Shown one piece after another: positions 26,391 to 34,906 of a stretch of 64,000 nucleotides of DNA; positions within the stretch are counted from its first letter, which is position 1, and every line of letters begins with the position of its first letter. The position numbers were made by a program, and so were the translations under genes. The stretch is from an uncultured Bacteroidales bacterium. Lineage in GTDB: Bacteria; Bacteroidota; Bacteroidia; Bacteroidales; F082. A model generated the notes under the pieces. The model made no database searches. It was not told where the DNA came from and saw nothing but the letters and a program-made list of their open reading frames with translations. The stretch spans positions 186,001 to 250,000 of the forward strand of contig OMYA01000007.1 of the NCBI GenBank assembly GCA_900315175.1, written 5' to 3'.

Positions 26391-27104
26391 ATGGAGAAGC
26401 AACCAACAACAGAACAATCGGTGCGAATACAGACCTCGGTATTGAACGGAGTGGAGAAGAAAGCCCTTGTATGGCTCGCTGAACGACAGCCTAAATGGGT
26501 TGATTCCGACATGCTGACGTTCATCGGTTTCATCGGTGCCGTGGTCATCGCAGCGGGCTACATCTTGTCGAACTACAACGTGCATTTTCTGTGGCTCGCC
26601 TCACTGGGCTTCGTCATCAACTGGTACGGCGACTCGCTCGACGGCACCTTGGCACGCCACAGAAAACAACAGCGTCCGATTTATGGCTTCTACCTCGACC
26701 ACACCATGGACGCCATCAACGAGGCTTTCATGTTTATGGGCGTCGGATTGTCGCCTTTCATGAAGTTCGACCTGGCATGCGTCCTGCTTGTTGTCTATCT
26801 GATGCTAACCCTCAACGTGTCGATGAACGCTCATCTTAAAGGCGAGTTCCGCCTGACTTACGCAAAACTCGGCCCTACCGAATTCCGACTGATTTGCATC
26901 ATCGCCAATGCCTTACTGGCGTTAGCCAAACCATTGAGAACATGGAAGTTGGAGTTTACCTGGTTTTCTTCCACGCTCGAACTCCACATCCTCGATTTAA
27001 TTGGAATTGTAATTCTTCTTGCCTTGATATTGATATACATCATCACCATACTGCAAGATGCACGCTATTATGCGAAAATAGATCCAAAACACAAAAATGA
27101 ATAA
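26391..27104 (+). CDS. CDP-alcohol phosphatidyltransferase family protein
   Basis: 237 residues with about six membrane helices and the complete family motif: DSLDGTLAR, nine residues, then GFYLDHTMD, providing all four metal-binding Asp. These enzymes transfer a phosphatidyl or similar group from a CDP-alcohol to an acceptor alcohol in the inner membrane. Which phospholipid is made cannot be read from the sequence. It is followed after 9 bases by a PlsC-like acyltransferase. Confidence 0.87.
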   Translation: MEKQPTTEQSVRIQTSVLNGVEKKALVWLAERQPKWVDSDMLTFIGFIGAVVIAAGYILSNYNVHFLWLASLGFVINWYGDSLDGTLARHRKQQRPIYGFYLDHTMDAINEAFMFMGVGLSPFMKFDLACVLLVVYLMLTLNVSMNAHLKGEFRLTYAKLGPTEFRLICIIANALLALAKPLRTWKLEFTWFSSTLELHILDLIGIVILLALILIYIITILQDARYYAKIDPKHKNE

Positions 27105-27113
27105 GACCTGGTC

Positions 27114-27920
27114 ATGGCGTTGATTACGATAGAAGATATTGAAGGCATTTCGCCAGTGTTCAAAGGCAAGTTCGGCAACGGCTTGGCTCGTATGATGATG
27201 CGTGTCACCGGCATCGACAAGATATCGGAAATATACGAACGGCATGAAAATCTTGCCGGTCCGGAATTCGCACGAGCTTACCTGAACGACTTGAATATCA
27301 GCTATGAGACGCAAGGACTGGAAAATATACAATCGATAGATGGTCCTTTCATCACAGTCAGCAACCACCCTTACGGAGGACTCGACGGGCTTATTCTCAT
27401 CGACCTGTTTGGACATCTCCGTGAGGATTATAAGGTGATGGCAAACAAGTTCCTGTCGCTGGTGAAGACCCTCGATGACAGTTTCATCAGTGTGATACCC
27501 AAGAATAAAAGCACCAAAGGGATATCTCTTGAGAGCATCAGCGGGATAAAAAAAGCCATTGATCATGTAAAAAACGGGCATCCGTTGGGATTATTTCCAG
27601 CAGGGGCGGTGTCGGATTTCCGCCTCAAGGATTTCCGCGTGCGTGATCGTGAATGGCAGCAGTCAGCCGCCGGAATAATCCGTCACTTGAAGGTGCCCGT
27701 GATCCCAGTGCGTTTTTTCGACATAAACTCCAATTTGTTTTATTTTCTCGGAGCTATCTATTGGAAACTGCGCATTTTGAGGCTGCCACGCGAGGTGCTC
27801 AACAAAGAAGGCAAGACTGTCAAGGTGGGAATCGGCAAAGTTATCAGCGTCGAGGAGCAGATGAGCGTCCCCGAAGCGAATTTCGCCTCAATGCTGCGCT
27901 CATCAGTATATGGTCTGTGA
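27114..27920 (+). CDS. PlsC-like lysophospholipid acyltransferase
   Basis: 268 residues. The acyltransferase motif NHPYGGLD (NHxxxxD) is at about residue 83, and FPAGAVSDFR is the second motif (usually FPEG; here Ala replaces the Glu). The sequence groups with hemolysin/OlsA-like acyltransferases that acylate lysolipids or ornithine lipids. Together with the upstream phosphatidyltransferase it forms a small membrane-lipid unit. Confidence 0.83.
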   Translation: MALITIEDIEGISPVFKGKFGNGLARMMMRVTGIDKISEIYERHENLAGPEFARAYLNDLNISYETQGLENIQSIDGPFITVSNHPYGGLDGLILIDLFGHLREDYKVMANKFLSLVKTLDDSFISVIPKNKSTKGISLESISGIKKAIDHVKNGHPLGLFPAGAVSDFRLKDFRVRDREWQQSAAGIIRHLKVPVIPVRFFDINSNLFYFLGAIYWKLRILRLPREVLNKEGKTVKVGIGKVISVEEQMSVPEANFASMLRSSVYGL

Positions 27921-27956
27921 TTTTTTTATATCTTTGCACCAATAAACAATCTTTTT

Positions 27957-29687
27957 ATGTCAAAATCTTACGATATCACACCAAACCGCACCATCCGCAA
28001 GGCATCACTCCCAAAAGACAGCGAGAGACTGATGGAAGTATTCGCCGCAGCTAAAGGCATCATGGCAGCTGACGGCAACACCAACCAATGGACCGACGGC
28101 TACCCATCGCTGGATATTGTACAGTCTGACATAGAGAAAGACGGCGGCTTCGTGGTCGAAGACGACGGAAAAATCGTGGCATATTTCGCCTTTCTGCCCT
28201 CACCCGAACTTACCTACGACAAGATTTACGACGGCAAATGGCTCGACAACAGCAAACCTTACCATGTCGTACACCGCATAGCGAGTTTTCCTGAAGCGCA
28301 CGGCATCTTCAAGAGTATCATGGAGTTCTGCTTCGCTAATGAACGCAACATCCGCATCGATACGCATCGCGACAACAAAATAATGCAGCATAATATCGAG
28401 AAACACGGCTTCAAATATTGCGGCATCATACATCTCGCCAACGGCGACGAACGTCTCGCTTATCAGAAAATGACTGAAAAGAAGAGACTTTCCCTCACCG
28501 CCCAGATAGGCATCGCCCTCGTGCTGGCAGTGATAGCCGGCGTGCTGCTGCGCAACCATGCCACATTTGTCAACGAATATATCAAACCTTTCGGAACTAT
28601 ATTCCTTAATTTGTTGAAGTTTATCGTGGTGCCGCTGGTGCTCTTCTCCATCATGGCAGGCATACTCTCGATGAACGATGTCTCGAAAGTCGGCAAACTC
28701 GGACTTCGCACCTTAATATATTTTATAATAACGACCCTCTTCGCCGTGACGCTGGGACTGATTGTGCCAAGTCTGGTGAAAGGCTTCCTCCCGACCATCA
28801 AAATCAGCACTGAGGCTGCATCACAGGTTATCGACACGCCGCACATGACGGTGATGGATCAGATCGTCGCCATGTTTCCCGATAACATCCTTCTTCCTGT
28901 GAGCTCGATGGCGATGATGCAGGTCATAGTGATTGCGCTTTTCTTCGGCATTGCCATGGTGCATATAGGCGAGAAAGGCGAGATGGCGCGCAAGGTGACA
29001 CTCAGCTTCAACGACGTGATTGGCAAGATTCTTGAATATATCATGGCATTGGCGCCATACGGTGTGTTCTGCATGCTCACGCCCGTGGTGGTCGAAAACG
29101 GTCCTGCGGTGCTCGGGTCCTACGCGGCACTGTTGGCACTGGCATATTTCTGCTTCGTCGTACATGCCGGATTGGTATATTCCTCAGCGGTGTGGGCCCT
29201 TGGCGGCATCTCCCCTCTTAAGTTCTTCAAAGAGATGCAGCCCGCCATGCTGTTCGCCTTCTCCAGCGACTCGTCGGTGGCAACACTGCCTTACTCCATG
29301 CAATGCACCGAGAAACTTGGTGTCCGGAAAGAGATAGGCCGTTTCGTGCTGTCGTTAGGTGCCACCATCAATATGGACGGCGTCGCCATCTATCTCGGCG
29401 TTGCCTCAGTGTTTATGGCGACATGCTGCGGCATCGACCTCACCATGAGCCAGTATATGGCCATCGCCTTCGCCTCAACCATCGCCTCCATCGGCACTCC
29501 GGGCATCCCCGGCGGCAGCCTCGCTCTCATGGCTATGGTGTTCTCCTCAGCAGGCATCCCCGTCGAATGCGTGGCAGTGGCAGCCGGCATCGACCGCCTC
29601 ATCGACATGGGCCGCACAGTAATGTCTATCACCGGCGACGCCTCCTGCGCCGTCGTCATGCAAAAAGTTTTAGGGAAAAATATCTAA
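27957..29687 (+). CDS. GNAT acetyltransferase fused to a DAACS dicarboxylate/amino acid:cation symporter
   Basis: One uninterrupted 576-codon frame. Residues 1-171 form a GNAT-like domain (IRKASLPKDSERLMEVF, IRIDTHRDNKIMQHNIEKHGF), and 172-576 are a complete GltP/DctA-type symporter starting at MTEKKRLSLTAQIG, with LLKFIVVPLVLFSI, the serine-rich FAFSSDSSVATLP and GATINMDGVAIY loops. Met172 looks like the old start of a separate transporter. Promoter TATCTTTG lies at 27929-27936. Substrates of both parts are unknown. Confidence 0.85.
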   Translation: MSKSYDITPNRTIRKASLPKDSERLMEVFAAAKGIMAADGNTNQWTDGYPSLDIVQSDIEKDGGFVVEDDGKIVAYFAFLPSPELTYDKIYDGKWLDNSKPYHVVHRIASFPEAHGIFKSIMEFCFANERNIRIDTHRDNKIMQHNIEKHGFKYCGIIHLANGDERLAYQKMTEKKRLSLTAQIGIALVLAVIAGVLLRNHATFVNEYIKPFGTIFLNLLKFIVVPLVLFSIMAGILSMNDVSKVGKLGLRTLIYFIITTLFAVTLGLIVPSLVKGFLPTIKISTEAASQVIDTPHMTVMDQIVAMFPDNILLPVSSMAMMQVIVIALFFGIAMVHIGEKGEMARKVTLSFNDVIGKILEYIMALAPYGVFCMLTPVVVENGPAVLGSYAALLALAYFCFVVHAGLVYSSAVWALGGISPLKFFKEMQPAMLFAFSSDSSVATLPYSMQCTEKLGVRKEIGRFVLSLGATINMDGVAIYLGVASVFMATCCGIDLTMSQYMAIAFASTIASIGTPGIPGGSLALMAMVFSSAGIPVECVAVAAGIDRLIDMGRTVMSITGDASCAVVMQKVLGKNI

Positions 29688-29780
29688 CACAAAACCATTG
29701 TATATCAACACTTTATGAAAAATATCAAAAATATTTTAAAAATTTTTTCATTTTTTTGTAGTTTATATTATAAACTTGTT

Positions 29781-29788
29781 TATCTTTG
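29781..29788 (+). promoter_or_regulatory. -7 box with long AT-repeat leader
   Basis: TATCTTTG with TTTG at 29755-29758 (22-base spacer) starts a leader of about 115 bases. From 29828 to 29907 the leader consists of degenerate ATTCAAAATTTA/TTTAAAATT repeats directly before the ATG at 29911. Confidence 0.5.
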
Positions 29789-29910
29789 CAGCGTCGTTTA
29801 AGACATAAAGTGCACTTGATTTACATTCAAAATTTAAAAATTTAAAGATTTAAAATTCAAAATTTACATTCAAAATTAAAATTTAAAATTAACATTTAAA
29901 ATTTAAAGCT

Positions 29911-30492
29911 ATGGAAAACAACAACGAGAACAACATGACAGCTCAGCAGAGCTTCGGCATCATCACTGAGATGATGAACAACAGCCGCCGTTCAATACTT
30001 CAGAACAGCGCCAAGCACTTCCTGCTTTGGGGTGCATTGCTTACATTTATGTCGGGTGTGATTTTTGAACTTATTCACATCACGATGAATCCTATATGGA
30101 ATCTGTTGTGGTTTGCTATGCCGCTTATCGGATTCCCTATGGCACATTTCATTGGCAGAAACAAAGTCGAGGTGCCTCAGAACATCATCAGCAGACAGCT
30201 TCACGGCGTGTGGCTCGCCTACTGCGCATTCGTAGTGGTAACCAGCGCAGTCTTCATGTTTATCGCGCCGCAGAACCTCACCCTCGTCATCATCATGGCG
30301 TTCGGTTTCGCTGAATGCGTCTCAGGTATCATTTTGAAAAACTGGTCGGTAATCGTCAGCGGTTTCATCCTCGGAGTGGGTGGTGCCATCGCGGCTATCG
30401 TACTGCGTTCTGAAGCCCAGCTGCTGCTTTTCACCCTCTGCGGAGCGATTCTTGTGGTGACCGGTCTTATTGTAAAATCTCAAAACAAATAA
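29911..30492 (+). CDS. multi-helix membrane protein, unknown
   Basis: 193 residues: a hydrophilic N terminus (1-35) and about six membrane helices in closely spaced pairs. No catalytic motif is visible. It is placed 2 bases before a small winged-helix regulator, a pairing seen repeatedly in Bacteroidota, so the membrane protein may be the regulator's target. Function unknown. Confidence 0.7.
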   Translation: MENNNENNMTAQQSFGIITEMMNNSRRSILQNSAKHFLLWGALLTFMSGVIFELIHITMNPIWNLLWFAMPLIGFPMAHFIGRNKVEVPQNIISRQLHGVWLAYCAFVVVTSAVFMFIAPQNLTLVIIMAFGFAECVSGIILKNWSVIVSGFILGVGGAIAAIVLRSEAQLLLFTLCGAILVVTGLIVKSQNK

Positions 30493-30494
30493 CC

Positions 30495-30776
30495 ATGTTT
30501 CCGAAACTTGACCCCATTTTACATTCCGAGCTGCGGTTGGCGGTGATGTCAATCTTGGCTGGGGTTGACAGTGCCGAGTTCAGCTATATCAAGCAGCAGA
30601 CCGGTGCCACGTCGGGCAATCTCAGCGTGCAAATCGACAAGCTCAGCGCGGCAGGCTACATATCAGTCGAGAAAGGCTTCAAGGGGAAGGTGCCTTGCAC
30701 GACATGCAAAATCACAAAGGCAGGACTCGACGCCTTCGAAAACTACGTGAACTCTCTAAAAGAGTATCTTATTTAA
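30495..30776 (+). CDS. winged-helix transcriptional regulator (HTH_34 type)
   Basis: A 93-residue single-domain DNA-binding protein: LHSELRLAVMSILAGVD, then SYIKQQTGATSGNLSVQIDKL as helix-turn-helix and GFKGKVPCTTCKITKAG as wing. The wing cysteine pair CTTC could be redox- or metal-sensitive, but that is speculation. Its stop overlaps by 4 bases the stop of the converging O-antigen ligase gene. Confidence 0.82.
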   Translation: MFPKLDPILHSELRLAVMSILAGVDSAEFSYIKQQTGATSGNLSVQIDKLSAAGYISVEKGFKGKVPCTTCKITKAGLDAFENYVNSLKEYLI

Positions 30777-32242
30777 AACTTAATATCTTGAATTGCTTGG
30801 GGGGACAAAGTGTTTTGTTCCCCTATGCTTTTTTGAATGAACAACTGCCAGAAGAAACAGAAGAAGATTATCCCCATCTGCATCTCAAAAATCGACTCAA
30901 ACATCGCATTGATGGCTATCATCACTAAAAATGCAAAACAAACCACATCGAAAACCTTGAGTCTTATAGCTATGACAGCAGGTATCAGGAAACACGCGAC
31001 AAGCAGCAGCAATCCGATAATCCCGGTGCTTATCATGGTGTCGATATATTGGTTGTGCGCGTTCAAATTGTGTTTGATGGCGTTTCCCACGTAGATATAT
31101 TCCACTGCCATACCCTTCACCGACTCCGTATCACATTCATATTCAACAGGTTTGTTGTTAATAAACTTATAAAACCTTTTGCTTGGAATGTTCCATTTTC
31201 CGGCGCGGCTTGCTTTTTGAATTTCGCTCAGCATCTCATCGCGGCACAGCAGAAACTCATCCTCATCGATGGCTCTCGCGGGTTTTATCTCGGCAATGAG
31301 GTTGTCTCTGAACCGTTCGTACGACTTCTCCATCTCATCGCTGCGGTCACCTGTCCCCACACCAAAGAGCAAATGATTTTTTACGACATCCATGCCGCAT
31401 CGCATCTCCACCATTCTGATATCCGGATTGTCGTCGTCGCTCAGCTTGGCGATGGTGGCGTTCAAACGCGAAAGCGCAAACGGCGCGCCACCCGCTATCA
31501 GTATTGTGAGAATAACGCTCATCAACACCTTTTTCTTAATAAAAACAAGCCACACCAGCAATATCAAAATCTCCACACACAGGTAGATGATGCCCGCACG
31601 CGAATCGAGGAGCACCACAAACACCAGCATCGCTATCGATATGAAAATATTGTAAATCTTGAGTTTCAAATCTTCCACCTCAATGATTTCAACCGCCGAA
31701 AAAGCCAGCGCCAACAAAGCATACATCGACATATAGGTGTGATGCACATAATAAATCCTCATCAGGTTGTTGTTGGTGATCAGACCTATATTATGCTTAT
31801 GAACAAGGCCATCGTAAAGCGTCCAGTAAAGATTCATCAGGAAAAACAGCAGACAAGCCGTGGCAAAGCAATAAAATATCACACGCATCCTGTCCTTGTT
31901 GAGATACGACATGTCGGAAAACAGGAAAATGGCAGGGAAAATCAGGAAGCCGAGTTTTTTGCTGACCTGCATCCAGCCGACATGGGTGTTTTGGGTGTAA
32001 ATCATACCGATAAAGTAAACGAGCCACGTGGCAGCGAAGATGAGATAAACCCATTTGAAACGCATCTGACGCTCGTTGAACCTGCATTTCTGGTCGAACA
32101 CGATTTTCAGGACCGCCACGGTCAGCAACGCCACTTCACAACACTGCGCCACGTACCAATGAAACGGTATCGCAAACGCCAAAAGAAGCATGACGACGTA
32201 CTCCAGCTTCTGAAAAGACCGCAAATTCTCGAACACTTTCAT
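30773..32242 (-). CDS. O-antigen ligase/polymerase family membrane protein
   Basis: The start is ATG 32242 rather than an in-frame codon at 32293, because the promoter box TATATTTG lies at 32268-32261; this gives 489 residues. About 11-12 membrane helices are broken by a large periplasmic loop (about residues 270-405). The Wzy/WaaL-type motif AHNQYIDTMISTGIIGLLLL follows the loop. It joins or polymerises surface polysaccharide on a lipid carrier; no glycosyltransferase cluster is adjacent. Confidence 0.82.
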   Translation of the reverse strand: MKVFENLRSFQKLEYVVMLLLAFAIPFHWYVAQCCEVALLTVAVLKIVFDQKCRFNERQMRFKWVYLIFAATWLVYFIGMIYTQNTHVGWMQVSKKLGFLIFPAIFLFSDMSYLNKDRMRVIFYCFATACLLFFLMNLYWTLYDGLVHKHNIGLITNNNLMRIYYVHHTYMSMYALLALAFSAVEIIEVEDLKLKIYNIFISIAMLVFVVLLDSRAGIIYLCVEILILLVWLVFIKKKVLMSVILTILIAGGAPFALSRLNATIAKLSDDDNPDIRMVEMRCGMDVVKNHLLFGVGTGDRSDEMEKSYERFRDNLIAEIKPARAIDEDEFLLCRDEMLSEIQKASRAGKWNIPSKRFYKFINNKPVEYECDTESVKGMAVEYIYVGNAIKHNLNAHNQYIDTMISTGIIGLLLLVACFLIPAVIAIRLKVFDVVCFAFLVMIAINAMFESIFEMQMGIIFFCFFWQLFIQKSIGEQNTLSPQAIQDIKF

Positions 32243-32325
32243 AATGCGAAAATCGACATACAAATATACGTTTTTTTTTATCTTGTTACACATTTTTGAA
32301 ATTTTTCAATAAAATGATTGTCAAA

Positions 32326-32343
32326 ATCCCTATTTTTAGGGAT
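32326..32343. promoter_or_regulatory. inverted repeat upstream of feoAB
   Basis: ATCCCTA-TTTT-TAGGGAT is a perfect 7-base inverted repeat ending 22 bases before the feoAB -7 box (TATTTTTG, 32366-32373). That places it over the -33 region, a suitable place for an iron-responsive repressor. The regulator is not identified. Confidence 0.45.
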
Positions 32344-32393
32344 ATCAACCAACTGTTTTTTATAGTATTTTTGCAGCAAGAAAAAAAGTTGAA

Positions 32394-34748
32394 ATGATAA
32401 CTCTCGACAAACTCGAAATAGGACAGTCGGCGATGGTGAAGACGGTGAAGGGCGAAGGCTCGCGCCGCCAGCATTTTCTCGACATGGGAGTGATTCCCGA
32501 TGTAGTCGTGAAACTCGTGAAATACGCCCCGATGGGCGACCCGATGGAGGTGATGATACACGGATATTCACTCACACTGCGTAAAGCCGACGCCAAACTC
32601 ATCGAGGTTGAGCCAGAAATATCTGACAAAGAACCCGTACGCGACACTTTCGACGTCAACCAGCTGTATATCACATCATTACCCGACCACAACGCCCACC
32701 CAGGTCTCGGCGAGGAAGGCATTTTTCACGATAAGGAACATGAAAACCCGTTGCCGAAAGGCACCACCCTCACCTTTGCCCTAGCAGGTCAGCAAAACTG
32801 CGGCAAGACAACGCTCTTCAACCAGCTGACAGGCTCAAACCAGCATGTGGGCAACTTCCCAGGTGTCACCGTCGACCGCAAAGACGGCGTCATCAAAGGG
32901 CACAACGACACTCTTGTCACCGACCTTCCGGGAATATACTCGCTGTCGCCTTACACCAGCGAGGAGATAGTGTCGCGTGAGTTCATCATGAATGAGAAGC
33001 CTAAGGCCATCATCAACATTGTCGATGCCAACAACATCGAGCGAAACCTCTACCTCACCATGCAGCTCATGGAGCTCGGCGTGCCTATGGTGCTCGCGCT
33101 CAACATGATGGACGAGGTGCGTAACAACGGCGGCACCATCCTCGTCAACGAGATGGAGGCGATATTAGGACTGCCGGTGGTGCCCATCTCAGCCTCGCAA
33201 AACGAAGGTGTCAACGAGTTGGTGGAACACGCCATCCACGTGGCAAAATATCAGGAGGCGCCAGTACGTCAGGACTTCTGCGACAAAGACGACCACGACG
33301 GAGCCGTGCACCGCTGCCTGCACAGCATCATGCACCTCATCGAAGACCACGCCCAACGTGCCGAGATACCGGTGCGTTTCGCGGCATCGAAACTCGTGGA
33401 AGGCGATAAGATAGTGCTCAAAGCCCTGCAACTATCACAAAACGAGAAAGAGACACTCGAACATCTCATACTTCAGATGGAAGAGGAACGCGGCCTCGAC
33501 CGTGCAGCGGCAATGGCCGACATGCGCTTCACCTTCATCAAACGCCTATGCTCGAAAACAGTAGTGAAACCTGACGAAAGCAAAGAATACAAACGCAGCC
33601 GTCGCATCGATAAGATACTCACCGGAAAATGGACCGCCATCCCGATTTTCATCCTCGTGATGATGTCGGTGATATACCTCTCCATCGACGCTCTCGGTGC
33701 GCCGCTACAAGACATCCTCGACAACGGCATCAGCTGGCTTGCCGGCGTCGTTGGTGCGGCATTGGCACAATGGAACATGCCCCCCGCAGTGCAGTCACTG
33801 GTGGTCGACGGCATCTTCGGCGGCGTCGGAACCATCATCAGCTTCATCCCTATCATCATACTGCTGTTTTTCTTCCTGAGCTTGCTCGAAGACAGCGGCT
33901 ACATGGCACGCGTGGCTTTCGTCAGCGACAGCATCTTAAGGAAATTCGGTCTCACCGGACACAGCATAGTGCCGTTGCTCATCGGCTTCGGATGCACGGT
34001 TCCAGCGGTGATGTCAACACGCACGTTGCATTCGACTCATGACCGCTGGCGTACCATACTCCTCACCCCTTTCATGAGCTGTTCGGCGAAAATCCCTATC
34101 TACGCCTTCTTCACCGACTATTTCTTCCCGCATCATGGCGGATTGGTACTCATATGCCTCTACCTCCTTGGAATAATCGTGGGATTCATTATAGCACTGT
34201 TCACCAAGACTAAAGGCGACGTGGCTCCTTTCGTGATGGAACTGCCTAACTACCGTATGCCAGGCATCAAAAACGTGGCTCATCTGCTGTGGGACAAGAC
34301 AAAAGACTTCCTCCAACGCGCTTTCACCGTCATCTTCATCGCCTCGCTGGTGATTTGGTTCCTTCAAACCTTCGATTTCCATTTCAATATGGTTGAAAAC
34401 GGCGAAGGTAGCATGCTCGCTATGGTGGCTGGATGGATCGCCCCTCTCTTCAAGCCTATCGGACTTGGCGAATGGCAGATCGTCACCGCACTGGTAAGCG
34501 GATTCATGGCAAAAGAAAGCGTGGTGGCAACCCTCGAAGTGCTTGGCGCAATGGATTTGTTCACCACCGTCACCGCAATATCAATGCTGGTGTTCTGCCT
34601 GCTCTACACCCCTTGCGTCGCAGCAATGGCAGCCATCCGACGCGAAATAGGCACCAAATGGATGATACTGGTGATACTGTTTCAATGTGCTGTGGCTTGG
34701 CTCTGTGCGTTCTTCGTATATCTAATCGCGGGCGCAATTATTTGTTGA
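32394..34748 (+). CDS. feoAB: FeoA-FeoB fusion ferrous iron transporter
   Basis: 784 residues. Residues 1-75 are a FeoA SH3-like domain (GSRRQHFLDMGVIPD). A G domain follows from about 125 with GQQNCGKTTLFNQLTG (P loop), NFPGVTVD and DLPGIYSLSP (switch regions) and ALNMMDE (NxxD). The rest is the FeoB membrane part with the two gate segments and the Cys-containing IGFGCTVPAVMSTR. It imports Fe2+ under reducing conditions. FeoA-FeoB fusion is a known arrangement in Bacteroidales. The 3' end overlaps the small CWC gene tail to tail. Confidence 0.95.
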   Translation: MITLDKLEIGQSAMVKTVKGEGSRRQHFLDMGVIPDVVVKLVKYAPMGDPMEVMIHGYSLTLRKADAKLIEVEPEISDKEPVRDTFDVNQLYITSLPDHNAHPGLGEEGIFHDKEHENPLPKGTTLTFALAGQQNCGKTTLFNQLTGSNQHVGNFPGVTVDRKDGVIKGHNDTLVTDLPGIYSLSPYTSEEIVSREFIMNEKPKAIINIVDANNIERNLYLTMQLMELGVPMVLALNMMDEVRNNGGTILVNEMEAILGLPVVPISASQNEGVNELVEHAIHVAKYQEAPVRQDFCDKDDHDGAVHRCLHSIMHLIEDHAQRAEIPVRFAASKLVEGDKIVLKALQLSQNEKETLEHLILQMEEERGLDRAAAMADMRFTFIKRLCSKTVVKPDESKEYKRSRRIDKILTGKWTAIPIFILVMMSVIYLSIDALGAPLQDILDNGISWLAGVVGAALAQWNMPPAVQSLVVDGIFGGVGTIISFIPIIILLFFFLSLLEDSGYMARVAFVSDSILRKFGLTGHSIVPLLIGFGCTVPAVMSTRTLHSTHDRWRTILLTPFMSCSAKIPIYAFFTDYFFPHHGGLVLICLYLLGIIVGFIIALFTKTKGDVAPFVMELPNYRMPGIKNVAHLLWDKTKDFLQRAFTVIFIASLVIWFLQTFDFHFNMVENGEGSMLAMVAGWIAPLFKPIGLGEWQIVTALVSGFMAKESVVATLEVLGAMDLFTTVTAISMLVFCLLYTPCVAAMAAIRREIGTKWMILVILFQCAVAWLCAFFVYLIAGAIIC

Positions 34749-34896
34749 TATCTTCAAGACATTCCTTGCACAGACAATCTTTATATTGAGAAAGATTTGC
34801 CTTCGCTTTATCAGAAAGGTGTATTGTGACACACCAGCAGTTTATCGAATGAACACATTCGAACTCTTTTCCGCAGCGAGGGCAAATCTTCTTCAT
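34738..34896 (-). CDS. small cysteine-rich CWC protein
   Basis: A 52-residue protein with eight cysteines: CPRC at 5-8, C14, the CWC motif at 20-22 and CLCKEC at 41-46, with the order of the Cys-rich CWC family. It is likely a metal-binding mini-protein. It begins 10 bases after the stop of the upstream T9SS gene, making it the third gene of the riboswitch-headed operon, and its last 11 bases overlap the end of feoAB on the other strand. A role in cobalt or cobalamin handling is only suggested by its position. Confidence 0.75.
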   Translation of the reverse strand: MKKICPRCGKEFECVHSINCWCVTIHLSDKAKANLSQYKDCLCKECLEDINK

Positions 34897-34906
34897 AACT
34901 GTTTGA

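Noticed and set aside
25629..26585. 318-codon minus-strand frame across xylA end, acyltransferase stub and phosphatidyltransferase start
   Set aside because: It spans three recognisable plus-strand genes and has no domain of its own.
31049..32299. 416-codon open frame on the plus strand
   Set aside because: It lies fully antisense to the O-antigen ligase gene; its product is rich in His, Gln and Arg with no domain, while the minus strand gives a normal membrane protein with a promoter.
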